In this document: in pieces, positions 8,202 through 14,826 of the stretch
How the letters are laid out: the number at the start of each line of letters is the position of its first letter
Position numbering within the stretch: the stretch's first letter is position 1
Source: Acidimicrobiales bacterium
Lineage (GTDB): Bacteria > Actinomycetota > Acidimicrobiia > Acidimicrobiales > Acidimicrobilacustridaceae
NCBI GenBank assembly: GCA_023264135.1
Contig: JALQSZ010000004.1
Coordinates: 1-21,635, forward strand
Direction: 5' to 3'
DNA length: 21,635 nt
Notes under the pieces: model-generated
What the model saw: the letters and a program-made list of their open reading frames with translations, nothing else
Databases searched by the model: none
Told to the model about the DNA's origin: nothing
Made by a program: the position numbers and the translations under genes

Positions 8202-8238
8202 CCTGACCTACGGGGTCGACTTTTGGGCGTAGTTCAGG
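8202..8238. promoter_or_regulatory. Inverted repeat upstream of the peroxiredoxin gene
   Basis: Arms 8202-8212 (CCTGACCTACG) and 8228-8238 pair at 10 of 11 positions with a 15-base loop. The centre lies about 65 nt before the peroxiredoxin ATG and after the transporter stop. There is no T-run after it, so a terminator is less likely than an operator or a 5' UTR hairpin. Confidence 0.4.
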
Positions 8239-8285
8239 CATGATGGCTCCCCCACCCACTTTCGAGCCATGGAGGCTTCAGAAAC

Positions 8286-8921
8286 ATGGCACTACGCCTT
8301 GGCGATACCGCCCCCGATTTCACCGCTGACACGACCCAGGGCAGCGTGTCCTTCCACGATTGGAAGGGCGACTCTTGGGCCATTCTTTTCTCGCACCCCA
8401 AGGACTTCACGCCGGTCTGCACGACCGAACTTGGCACCGTGGCCAAGCTCAAGCCCGAATGGGACAAGCGCAACGTCAAGCCCATCGGCTTGTCGGTTGA
8501 CCCGGTCGACTCCCATCTTTCGTGGGAAGGCGATATCGAAGAAACCCAAGGTCAGGCCGTCAACTTCCCGGTGATCGCCGACCCCGATCGCACCGTGGCC
8601 GACCTCTACGACATGATCCACCCGAACGCCAACGACACGTTGACGGTTCGCTCGGTGTTCATCATCGATCCCGCCAACAAGGTGCGTCTTATCCTCACCT
8701 ACCCGGCCAGCACCGGTCGCAACTTCGACGAACTGCTTCGCGTCATCGACTCGCTGCAACTCACCGATGGCTACAAGGTTGCAACCCCGGCGAACTGGAA
8801 GGACGGAGAGGACGTGATTGTCGTCCCCGCGCTTTCCGATGAAGAGGCCACCGAGCGTTTCCCCAAGGGATTCAAGAAGCTCAAGCCATACCTTCGCATC
8901 ACGCCTCAGCCAAACCGCTGA
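8286..8921 (+). CDS. Peroxiredoxin, 1-Cys (Prx6/AhpC-TSA) type
   Basis: A 211-residue cytosolic thiol peroxidase that reduces hydrogen peroxide and organic peroxides. The active site is HPKDFTPVCTTE with the peroxidatic Cys45, Thr42 as partner and Arg122 in TVRSVFI. Length and the C-terminal extension (KDGEDVIVVPALSDEEA...KPYLR) match the Prx6 subfamily. There is no other cysteine in the protein, so reduction must use an external thiol. A GGAGG at 8271-8275 lies 10 nt before the ATG. The gene stands alone between the inverted repeat upstream and a strong terminator downstream, so it is probably monocistronic, perhaps oxidant-regulated. Confidence 0.95.
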   Translation: MALRLGDTAPDFTADTTQGSVSFHDWKGDSWAILFSHPKDFTPVCTTELGTVAKLKPEWDKRNVKPIGLSVDPVDSHLSWEGDIEETQGQAVNFPVIADPDRTVADLYDMIHPNANDTLTVRSVFIIDPANKVRLILTYPASTGRNFDELLRVIDSLQLTDGYKVATPANWKDGEDVIVVPALSDEEATERFPKGFKKLKPYLRITPQPNR

Positions 8922-8941
8922 ACAACAGAAGTTTTCATCGT

Positions 8942-8973
8942 CAAAGGGGACAGGCAGCCGCCTGTCCCCTTTG
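8942..8973 (+). terminator. Strong intrinsic terminator after the peroxiredoxin gene
   Basis: A perfect 13-bp stem (8942-8954 with 8961-8973) with a 6-base CAGCCG loop, starting 20 bases after the peroxiredoxin stop. The core is GGGGACAGG/CCTGTCCCC flanked by AAA/TTT. The T-tract is short and lies within the stem. It separates the peroxiredoxin gene from the ABC transporter operon. Confidence 0.85.
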
Positions 8974-8986
8974 CGCGTCGAGGGCC

Positions 8987-8992
8987 TAGCCT
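8987..8992 (+). promoter_or_regulatory. Candidate -10 box for a leaderless ABC operon mRNA
   Basis: TAGCCT is followed by 7 nt and the GTG start at 9000. It lies 14 bases past the preceding terminator hairpin, so an independent promoter is expected here. No Shine-Dalgarno precedes the GTG. Confidence 0.5.
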
Positions 8993-8999
8993 TTCGCCC

Positions 9000-9761
9000 G
9001 TGACAACGACTACTTCTCCTTCCTCCCCCGCCGCGACCACGACCGCCGCTCATACCGAGAGCGTCACCAAGGTCTATGGCGCCGGCGACACGCTCGTGAC
9101 CGCACTCGACAATGTGAGCGTCTCGTTCGAACGCAGCAAGTTCACCGCGATCATGGGCCCGTCAGGAAGTGGCAAGTCCACCCTCATGCATTGCGTTGCC
9201 GGTCTCGACACGATCGATTCGGGTCGCATCTTCATCGGCGACATCGACTTAAGCGGACTCAACGACAAGCAGCTCACCCGTTTGCGTCGCGACACGATCG
9301 GATTCGTTTTCCAATCGTTCAACCTTGTTCCGACACTGACCGCGCTCGAGAACATCACGCTCCCGATGGATCTGGCCGGACGCGCTCCCGATAAGGAATG
9401 GCTCGACACGATTGTCGCCACAGTTGGACTCGGCGACCGACTTTCACATCGTCCCAGCGAACTCTCTGGCGGTCAGCAACAGCGCGTCGCCGTTGCCCGT
9501 GCTCTCGCAAGTCAGCCCGCAATCATTTTCGCCGACGAACCCACTGGCAATCTTGATTCACGCAGCGGTTCGGAAATTCTGGAGTTCATGCGCGCCGCGG
9601 TCGACAAGTTTGCGCAGACAATTGTGATGGTCACTCACGATCCGGTTGCCGCAAGTTACGCAGACCGAGTGCTGTTCCTCGTCGACGGCAAAGTCGTTGA
9701 CGATTTGCAATCGCCCACCACGGATTCGGTGATCGATCGCATGAAGAGCTTCGGAGCCTGA
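9000..9761 (+). CDS. ABC transporter ATP-binding protein, LolD/MacB type
   Basis: A 253-residue nucleotide-binding subunit. It contains Walker A GPSGSGKST at 53-61, the Q-loop glutamine in FVFQSFNL near 105, the signature LSGGQQQR at 155-162, Walker B IIFADEPTGNLD at 175-186 with catalytic Glu180, and the switch His213 in VTHD. The FxSFNLVPTLTALENI stretch is typical of the FtsE/LolD/MacB group, whose ATPase drives mechanical movement of an FtsX-like permease rather than substrate passage through a channel. The threonine- and alanine-rich first 18 residues are unlikely to be structured. GTG start. The gene ends one base before the permease start, so the two are translated together. Confidence 0.95.
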   Translation: MTTTTSPSSPAATTTAAHTESVTKVYGAGDTLVTALDNVSVSFERSKFTAIMGPSGSGKSTLMHCVAGLDTIDSGRIFIGDIDLSGLNDKQLTRLRRDTIGFVFQSFNLVPTLTALENITLPMDLAGRAPDKEWLDTIVATVGLGDRLSHRPSELSGGQQQRVAVARALASQPAIIFADEPTGNLDSRSGSEILEFMRAAVDKFAQTIVMVTHDPVAASYADRVLFLVDGKVVDDLQSPTTDSVIDRMKSFGA

Positions 9762-9762
9762 C

Positions 9763-12321
9763 GTGCTGAAAGTCACGTTGCGTGGGCTCATGGCCCACAA
9801 GGTTCGCCTCATCGCGACCGCAGTCTCAGTGCTCCTCGGCGTCGCATTCATGTCGGGCACACAAGTCCTCACGTCGAGCGTGAGCGCAAGTTTCGACAAA
9901 GTGTTCTCCGACGTTTATGCGTCGATTGATGTCGTCGTGCGTTCCACCAACAAAGTGGAGACACCATTCGGTTCGCAGCGCACGCGCATTTCCGAAACCG
10001 TCGTTCCGACCGTTGCCGGAGTTTCCGGTGTCGAAGCGGCCGAAGGCCAGGTCGTCGGTCAGATCAAAGTTCTCGACAAAGACAACAAGCCACTCGTCAC
10101 GGCGCAGGGTCCACCCAACTTCGGATTGAACTGGCTCACCTCTCCATCGCTCAACGGCTGGAAAGTTGTTGACGGCGTCGCGCCAACTGGCACGAACGAC
10201 ATCGTTCTCGATGTAAAGACCGCCAAAGATGGCAATTACGCCGTTGGAGACACCGTCAACGTTTCGGTGACGAAGGGCGTGCAGGCCTTCAAACTCGTCG
10301 GTATCGCCAAATTCGGAAAGCTTGATACGTGGGGTGGTGCGCAGTCGGCGTTGTTCACGACGCCAACGATCCAAAGTCTCGTAGGCGAACCAGGAATGTT
10401 CGATTGGATTTCCATTGCCGGAAAGGATGGCGAATCGCAACAACAACTCGCCGACGCCGTCGCCAAAGCAATTCCATCGGGAACCGAAGCGATCACCGGT
10501 AAAGAGTTCACGGCGGAAAGTCAGGATGCGTTCCAGAAGATCATCGGCATCTTCAGCACGTTCCTCTTGGTGTTCGCTCTCATCGCGTTGTTCGTTGGAT
10601 CGTTCATTATTTACAACACGTTCTCGATCATCGTGGCGCAACGAACGAAAGAACTCGCACTCCTACGCGCTCTCGGTGCCAGTCGAAGTCAGATCCTTCG
10701 ATCAATCATTCTCGAAGCATTGTTCGTTGGATTGTTTGCGTCGATCATCGGAGTCGGGCTGGGGATCCTGCTCGCTATCGGCCTCAATGCGTTGATGCAA
10801 TCGATCGGTTTCTCAGGGCCCGATACGCCAATCGTCATCCCGCCAGTAGCGGTCATCGTGTCGTTGCTTGTCGGAACCATCATCACGCTTGTTTCCGCAC
10901 TGTTCCCCGCTCGTCGCGCAGCAACCGTCCCGCCGATTGCTGCAATGCGCGATGTCGCCGTCGACCGAACTGGTGCCTCAAAGCGTCGCGTGGTCTTCGG
11001 ATTGATCCTGCTCGTGCTCGGTGCGTTCATGCTCTGGTACGGACTCAACGGAAACTCCGATTCCGGACTTCAGATCATTGGTGGGGGCGCGTTCTTCGTC
11101 TTCATTGCACTCACCGTTATTGGTCCGGTGATTGCCACCCCGTTCGCGAGTGTTCTTGGCTGGCCATTGCAAAAGGCGAGCCGTATTACCGGACGCCTTG
11201 CCCGCGAAAACGCCATGCGCAATCCGCGCCGTACATCAACTACCGCTTCGGCCTTGATGATCGGTATTGGTCTCGTCGGTTTCATCGCGGTGACTGCACA
11301 ATCGATCAAGGCGTCCACGGTTGATGCGATTAATCAATCGGTGACCGGCCAATACGTCGTAACGACGGAAGGTTTCGGTTCAACCGCGCTTCCACAATCG
11401 ATGGCGACCGATCTTCAAGCCGTGCAGGGTGTTCAAACTGCAGCAGGTATCAGCGGAACCTTCGCCAACATCAACAACTCAAGCAAGGTGCTCCTTGCGG
11501 TTGATCCTGCGGCGATCACTCAGGTCATCAAGTTCACTGATGTTGAGGGCTCGTTCGCATCGCTCGGCAAAGGCCAGATCGCTGCGTCAGAGAAATTGGC
11601 CCAAGACAAGAAGTTGACGATCGGCCAGCAAGTCGATGCAACGTTCTTGCAGGGTGGGCCAAAGCAACTCACGCTCACCTCTATTTACAAGACCGAATTC
11701 CCGATGCAGGGGCCGGGCTGGATCATCGCCACCGACGAATTCAACTCCGTGGTCCCACCAGCGCAACAGACGTATTCCGCCATCTACGTGAAACTCAAGG
11801 ACACGTCGTCGGCTGGTGTTGCTGCGGCATTGCCAGGACTTCAGAAGGTCACCGACGCGGTGCCCGGTTCAAAACTGCAGAACCTGACCGAATACAAGAA
11901 GGCGCAAACCGATCAGGTCAATCAGTTCCTGCAAATCGTCTACGTGTTGCTTGCCCTCGCGCTCATCATCGCCATCGTCGGTGTCGTCAACACGTTGTTG
12001 TTGTCGGTGTATGAACGAACTCGCGAGCTCGGCCTCTTGCGAGCGGTCGGCATGAGTCGACGTCAGGTTCGTTCAACGATTCGACTCGAGTCAGTGATCA
12101 TCAGCTTGATGGGAACACTGATCGGTCTGGTGATCGGCATCATCTTCGGCTGGGCGCTCGTCACTGCACTCGCTGATCAAGGCATCACCTCGTTCGCGAT
12201 TCCGTGGAGCCAACTCGTCATCATCGTGATCATTGCGATCCTTGCTGGTGTCGGCGCAGCGCTCTACCCCGCCCGCCGAGCAGCACGACTTGACGTCCTT
12301 CGGGCGATTTCCAGCGACTGA
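9763..12321 (+). CDS. FtsX-like (MacB-type) ABC transporter permease
   Basis: An 852-residue membrane protein with two FtsX domains. A helix at about 15-36 is followed by a large extracytoplasmic domain (about 40-255), three helices between about 258 and 395, two or three helices around 405-465 and 490-515, a second extracytoplasmic domain to about 715, and three final helices. The duplication is visible in two matching loops: NTFSIIVAQRTKELALLRALGAS (near 284) and NTLLLSVYERTRELGLLRAVGMS (near 743), and both halves end in PARRAA. This ten-helix layout is common in actinobacteria for exporters of lipids, peptides or drugs, or for envelope signalling. The substrate is unknown. Its TGA overlaps the ATG of the next gene (TGATG). 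GTG start. Confidence 0.93.
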   Translation: MLKVTLRGLMAHKVRLIATAVSVLLGVAFMSGTQVLTSSVSASFDKVFSDVYASIDVVVRSTNKVETPFGSQRTRISETVVPTVAGVSGVEAAEGQVVGQIKVLDKDNKPLVTAQGPPNFGLNWLTSPSLNGWKVVDGVAPTGTNDIVLDVKTAKDGNYAVGDTVNVSVTKGVQAFKLVGIAKFGKLDTWGGAQSALFTTPTIQSLVGEPGMFDWISIAGKDGESQQQLADAVAKAIPSGTEAITGKEFTAESQDAFQKIIGIFSTFLLVFALIALFVGSFIIYNTFSIIVAQRTKELALLRALGASRSQILRSIILEALFVGLFASIIGVGLGILLAIGLNALMQSIGFSGPDTPIVIPPVAVIVSLLVGTIITLVSALFPARRAATVPPIAAMRDVAVDRTGASKRRVVFGLILLVLGAFMLWYGLNGNSDSGLQIIGGGAFFVFIALTVIGPVIATPFASVLGWPLQKASRITGRLARENAMRNPRRTSTTASALMIGIGLVGFIAVTAQSIKASTVDAINQSVTGQYVVTTEGFGSTALPQSMATDLQAVQGVQTAAGISGTFANINNSSKVLLAVDPAAITQVIKFTDVEGSFASLGKGQIAASEKLAQDKKLTIGQQVDATFLQGGPKQLTLTSIYKTEFPMQGPGWIIATDEFNSVVPPAQQTYSAIYVKLKDTSSAGVAAALPGLQKVTDAVPGSKLQNLTEYKKAQTDQVNQFLQIVYVLLALALIIAIVGVVNTLLLSVYERTRELGLLRAVGMSRRQVRSTIRLESVIISLMGTLIGLVIGIIFGWALVTALADQGITSFAIPWSQLVIIVIIAILAGVGAALYPARRAARLDVLRAISSD

Positions 12322-12716
12322 TGGCTCACGATCCCGCGGCCCTCGAACCTGACGTCACTGCGTTTCTCACCGAACGCCATCTCGCGTCGCTCACCACGAT
12401 GCGCGCCGACAACACGCCGCATGTCGTTGCCGTTGGCTTCACGTGGGACCCCGACGAATCGCTCGTCCGAGTCATCACCTGGGCCGGCAGTCGCAAAGCA
12501 CGCAATGTTGCCGAACGTCCCGGCGCGCCAGCGGCGGTGTGTCAGGTCGATGGCGGCCGATGGCTCTCGCTTGAAGGAACGGCAACAGTGACCAGCGATC
12601 CCGAACGGGTTGCGATGGCCGTGAAGCGCTACGGCGACCGGTACCGAGAACCCAAACAACGTGATGACCGCGTTGTGATCGAAATCGCGGTGACCCGAAT
12701 CTTGGGCCGGGGCTAA
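12321..12716 (+). CDS. PPOX-class, probably F420-dependent, split-barrel oxidoreductase
   Basis: A 131-residue flavin/deazaflavin reductase-fold protein. The start, FLTERHLASLTTMRADNTPHVVAVGFTWD, is the classic opening of the FDOR-B/PPOX family, followed by the phosphate-contacting SRKARNV segment near 57-63 and CQVDGGRWLSLEGTATV at 74-90. Members bind F420 (or FMN, heme or biliverdin) as small dimers and reduce diverse cofactors or quinones; no specific substrate can be predicted. Length is normal. The ATG shares a base with the permease stop, so translation is coupled to the ABC transporter genes, although this need not imply a shared function. Confidence 0.85.
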   Translation: MAHDPAALEPDVTAFLTERHLASLTTMRADNTPHVVAVGFTWDPDESLVRVITWAGSRKARNVAERPGAPAAVCQVDGGRWLSLEGTATVTSDPERVAMAVKRYGDRYREPKQRDDRVVIEIAVTRILGRG

Positions 12717-12728
12717 TCGCTCCATTGC

Positions 12729-12734
12729 CATACT
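12729..12734 (+). promoter_or_regulatory. Weak candidate -10 box for the sedolisin gene
   Basis: CATACT is followed by 6 nt and the ATG at 12741. It matches the leaderless spacing seen elsewhere but has a poor first base. A TTGGGC at 12702-12707 is too far away for a normal -35. Confidence 0.25.
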
Positions 12735-12740
12735 GGTGCG

Positions 12741-14105
12741 ATGCGCTATCGCCACCGCCCCTCACGAGTCATTGTCATTCTTGTCGCCCTCTTGGTGACG
12801 ACAATGCTGGGAATCGACCTTGCATCGGGGCTCGATGTTTCGCCGGCAACGACAGCAACGAGCACACCGGCGAGCGCGCTACAGCCACAAACCTTGCCAG
12901 CGATCTGCGCATCGCGACCTACAAACGACGCGCGCACGCCCCACGAACTGGCCGAGCATTACGACCTCACTGAACTGCATCGCAATGGATTTGATGGTCG
13001 CGGTCGCACTGCGGCAATTATCGAATTCAATCAGTCGGTCAACCATCAAGCGTTCACCGACTGGCGCGAGTGCTTCGGACTTCCCGGCGATCCGCTTGAC
13101 CAACGACTGGTCACCATCAACGGTTCCGGACAAGCAGTGGTAACCCAAGGAGCCCTCCCCGCCCACGGCAACGAGGCACAAGGCGATTTCCAAGCGATTT
13201 CGATCGGCGCACCGAACATCGATCGCGTCTATTCGTTGGTGAGCACTGGTAACGAAAAGACCGATCTCGCAGCGATACTCGATGGCATCACCGATGCATC
13301 GCTCACCGATGGCCATCGCGTCGACGTTGTGTCACTCAGTTTCGGTTCTTGCGAAACCGAATGGGCGTCGACTCCAGGCGCCATCGACCGCACCGAACGC
13401 GCGCTCGAACGCATGGCAGCCGCCGGCATTTGGTTCTTCAAAGCTGCCGGCGACGCTGGTCCTTCGGAATGCCCGCATCATCCAACCTGTGGCACAGGTT
13501 CGCAGCGCGACGAAATGATGAACTACCCCGCAAGTTCACCGGCAGTCATTGCAGTCGGCGGAACGCAGTTCACGCCGCTCGACACAATCAAGGTGTGGAA
13601 CGCGACGACACTCACCACCCATTGTTCGGCAGGTGGTGGCGGAATCTCCGATCACTTCTCGACCACGCCGACCTGGCAAGCAGATCTCCTCACGAATCAA
13701 CGCGCCGGCCGTCGCGTGCCCGATGTGAGCGCTCTCTCTGGTGCACCGGGCTACGCGTTCCTCACCGGAGCCGGAGCCTGGCAATCAGGAGGCGGCACCA
13801 GTTTCGCTTCGCCGCTTTATGCAGGTGCATTCGCCTCGCTGCGCACTGCACTTTCATCGAAGGGCGTCGCCTTCCCTTCCGACCTGCACGAACTTCTGTA
13901 CTCAACCGCGAAAGGCAACGAGGTCGACCGGGCGTCGTATTTCGATGTTGTCGTCGGCAATAACCGGATCTACCCCGAAGTCGATTGTTGCGATGCCGCC
14001 GATGGCTTCGATATTGCGAGTGGGCTTGGCGAACTCCGGTTCAACAAACTGCTGACGTCGATGACAACACCGCATGATCCAGTGAAACCTTCGTTCACCG
14101 GGTAA
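12741..14105 (+). CDS. Secreted sedolisin-family (S53) serine-carboxyl peptidase without a propeptide
   Basis: A 454-residue subtilisin-fold acid peptidase. Arg/His-rich residues 1-9 and a hydrophobic stretch at 10-30 form a signal peptide or anchor; a Thr/Ala/Pro linker follows to about 52. The peptidase domain begins near 67 (TPHELAEHYDL). The sedolisin triad is present: Glu145 and Asp149 in NEAQGDF, and Ser354 in GGTSFASP. The oxyanion Asp238 is in KAAGDAG, and the C-terminal calcium site is suggested by YFDVVVGNN (400-408) and DGFDIASGLG (421-430). Eight cysteines lie outside the signal region, suggesting disulfides. Typical S53 precursors carry a propeptide of roughly 170-200 residues, and there is no room for one here. 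It lies 24 nt after the PPOX-family gene. Confidence 0.9.
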   Translation: MRYRHRPSRVIVILVALLVTTMLGIDLASGLDVSPATTATSTPASALQPQTLPAICASRPTNDARTPHELAEHYDLTELHRNGFDGRGRTAAIIEFNQSVNHQAFTDWRECFGLPGDPLDQRLVTINGSGQAVVTQGALPAHGNEAQGDFQAISIGAPNIDRVYSLVSTGNEKTDLAAILDGITDASLTDGHRVDVVSLSFGSCETEWASTPGAIDRTERALERMAAAGIWFFKAAGDAGPSECPHHPTCGTGSQRDEMMNYPASSPAVIAVGGTQFTPLDTIKVWNATTLTTHCSAGGGGISDHFSTTPTWQADLLTNQRAGRRVPDVSALSGAPGYAFLTGAGAWQSGGGTSFASPLYAGAFASLRTALSSKGVAFPSDLHELLYSTAKGNEVDRASYFDVVVGNNRIYPEVDCCDAADGFDIASGLGELRFNKLLTSMTTPHDPVKPSFTG

Positions 14106-14135
14106 GTGGCTCGTCATTTGATCTTCTGTCACCCG

Positions 14136-14141
14136 TAGACT
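14136..14141 (+). promoter_or_regulatory. Candidate -10 box for a leaderless dtxR-family mRNA
   Basis: TAGACT is followed by 6 nt (CTCGGA) and the ATG at 14148. The 42-base gap after the peptidase gene leaves room for a promoter. No Shine-Dalgarno is seen. Confidence 0.5.
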
Positions 14142-14147
14142 CTCGGA

Positions 14148-14819
14148 ATGGCCCCGAACAAACAACGCGAATGGCATCCCGCCTTCGAGGAATATTGCGA
14201 GGCCATATTCGAATTGCGCGAGGACGACGTCGACGTCATCCAAGCGCGCGTTGCCGATCGCCTCGAAGTTTCGCGTCCCGCTGTTTCAGAAATGATTCGA
14301 CGGATGGAAGGCGCAGGGCTCATCGAGATCAACGGCGGTGTGATTCGTCTTCTTCCCGATGGTCATGCGCTCGCCGAAACAGTTGTGCGTCGACATCGTC
14401 TCGCAGAACGCTTTCTCACCGACATGCTGGGCCTTTCATGGGCAGAAGCTCACGACGAAGCCGGCCGTTGGGAACACGTCATTTCACCAACGGTTGAAGT
14501 GGCCATGATGCGCGCCCTCGGTGATCCCACAACCTGCCCACACGGCAACCCCATCCCGGGAACCGATTATCAACCTCCGACTTCGGTCACCCTCGACACA
14601 CTTTCTGTCGGTCAATCGTTCACGGTGTCGCGAATTCCCGAAGAACTTGAGTTCACTCCTGGCCTCCTTGAGTTTCTGGAGTCCTCCTCGTTGTTGCCGG
14701 GCCACTCAGGCACGGTCACCGCACTCATGCCGAAAGGCATCACGGTCGTGGAGATCGACGGACAAACCGTCGAGATCGACACCTTTGCGACGCAGCGAAT
14801 TCTTGTGACTGCTGCGTAA
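14148..14819 (+). CDS. DtxR/IdeR/MntR-family metal-dependent transcriptional regulator
   Basis: A 223-residue repressor with three family regions: a winged helix-turn-helix (about 10-72, VADRLEVSRPAVSEMIRRMEGAGLI), a dimerisation/metal domain (about 73-140, RRHRLAERFLTDML, HDEAGRWEHVIS, CPHGNPIPG), and an SH3-like C-terminal domain (about 148-222). Aligned without gaps to DtxR from memory (offset +4), His79, Glu83, His98, Glu105 and His106 are kept as His83, Glu87, His102, Glu109 and His110, but Met10 is Glu14 and Cys102 is Gly106. Metal choice (Fe, Mn or Zn) is therefore open. It follows the peptidase gene by 42 nt, probably with its own leaderless promoter. It ends 7 bases before the stop of convergent helD. 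I did not find a DtxR-type box in the window. Confidence 0.92.
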   Translation: MAPNKQREWHPAFEEYCEAIFELREDDVDVIQARVADRLEVSRPAVSEMIRRMEGAGLIEINGGVIRLLPDGHALAETVVRRHRLAERFLTDMLGLSWAEAHDEAGRWEHVISPTVEVAMMRALGDPTTCPHGNPIPGTDYQPPTSVTLDTLSVGQSFTVSRIPEELEFTPGLLEFLESSSLLPGHSGTVTALMPKGITVVEIDGQTVEIDTFATQRILVTAA

Positions 14820-14826
14820 CGCCGAG

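Noticed and set aside
9826..10641. Minus-strand open frame opposite the FtsX permease
   Set aside because: Low-complexity charged product with no family match, opposite a well-supported membrane protein.
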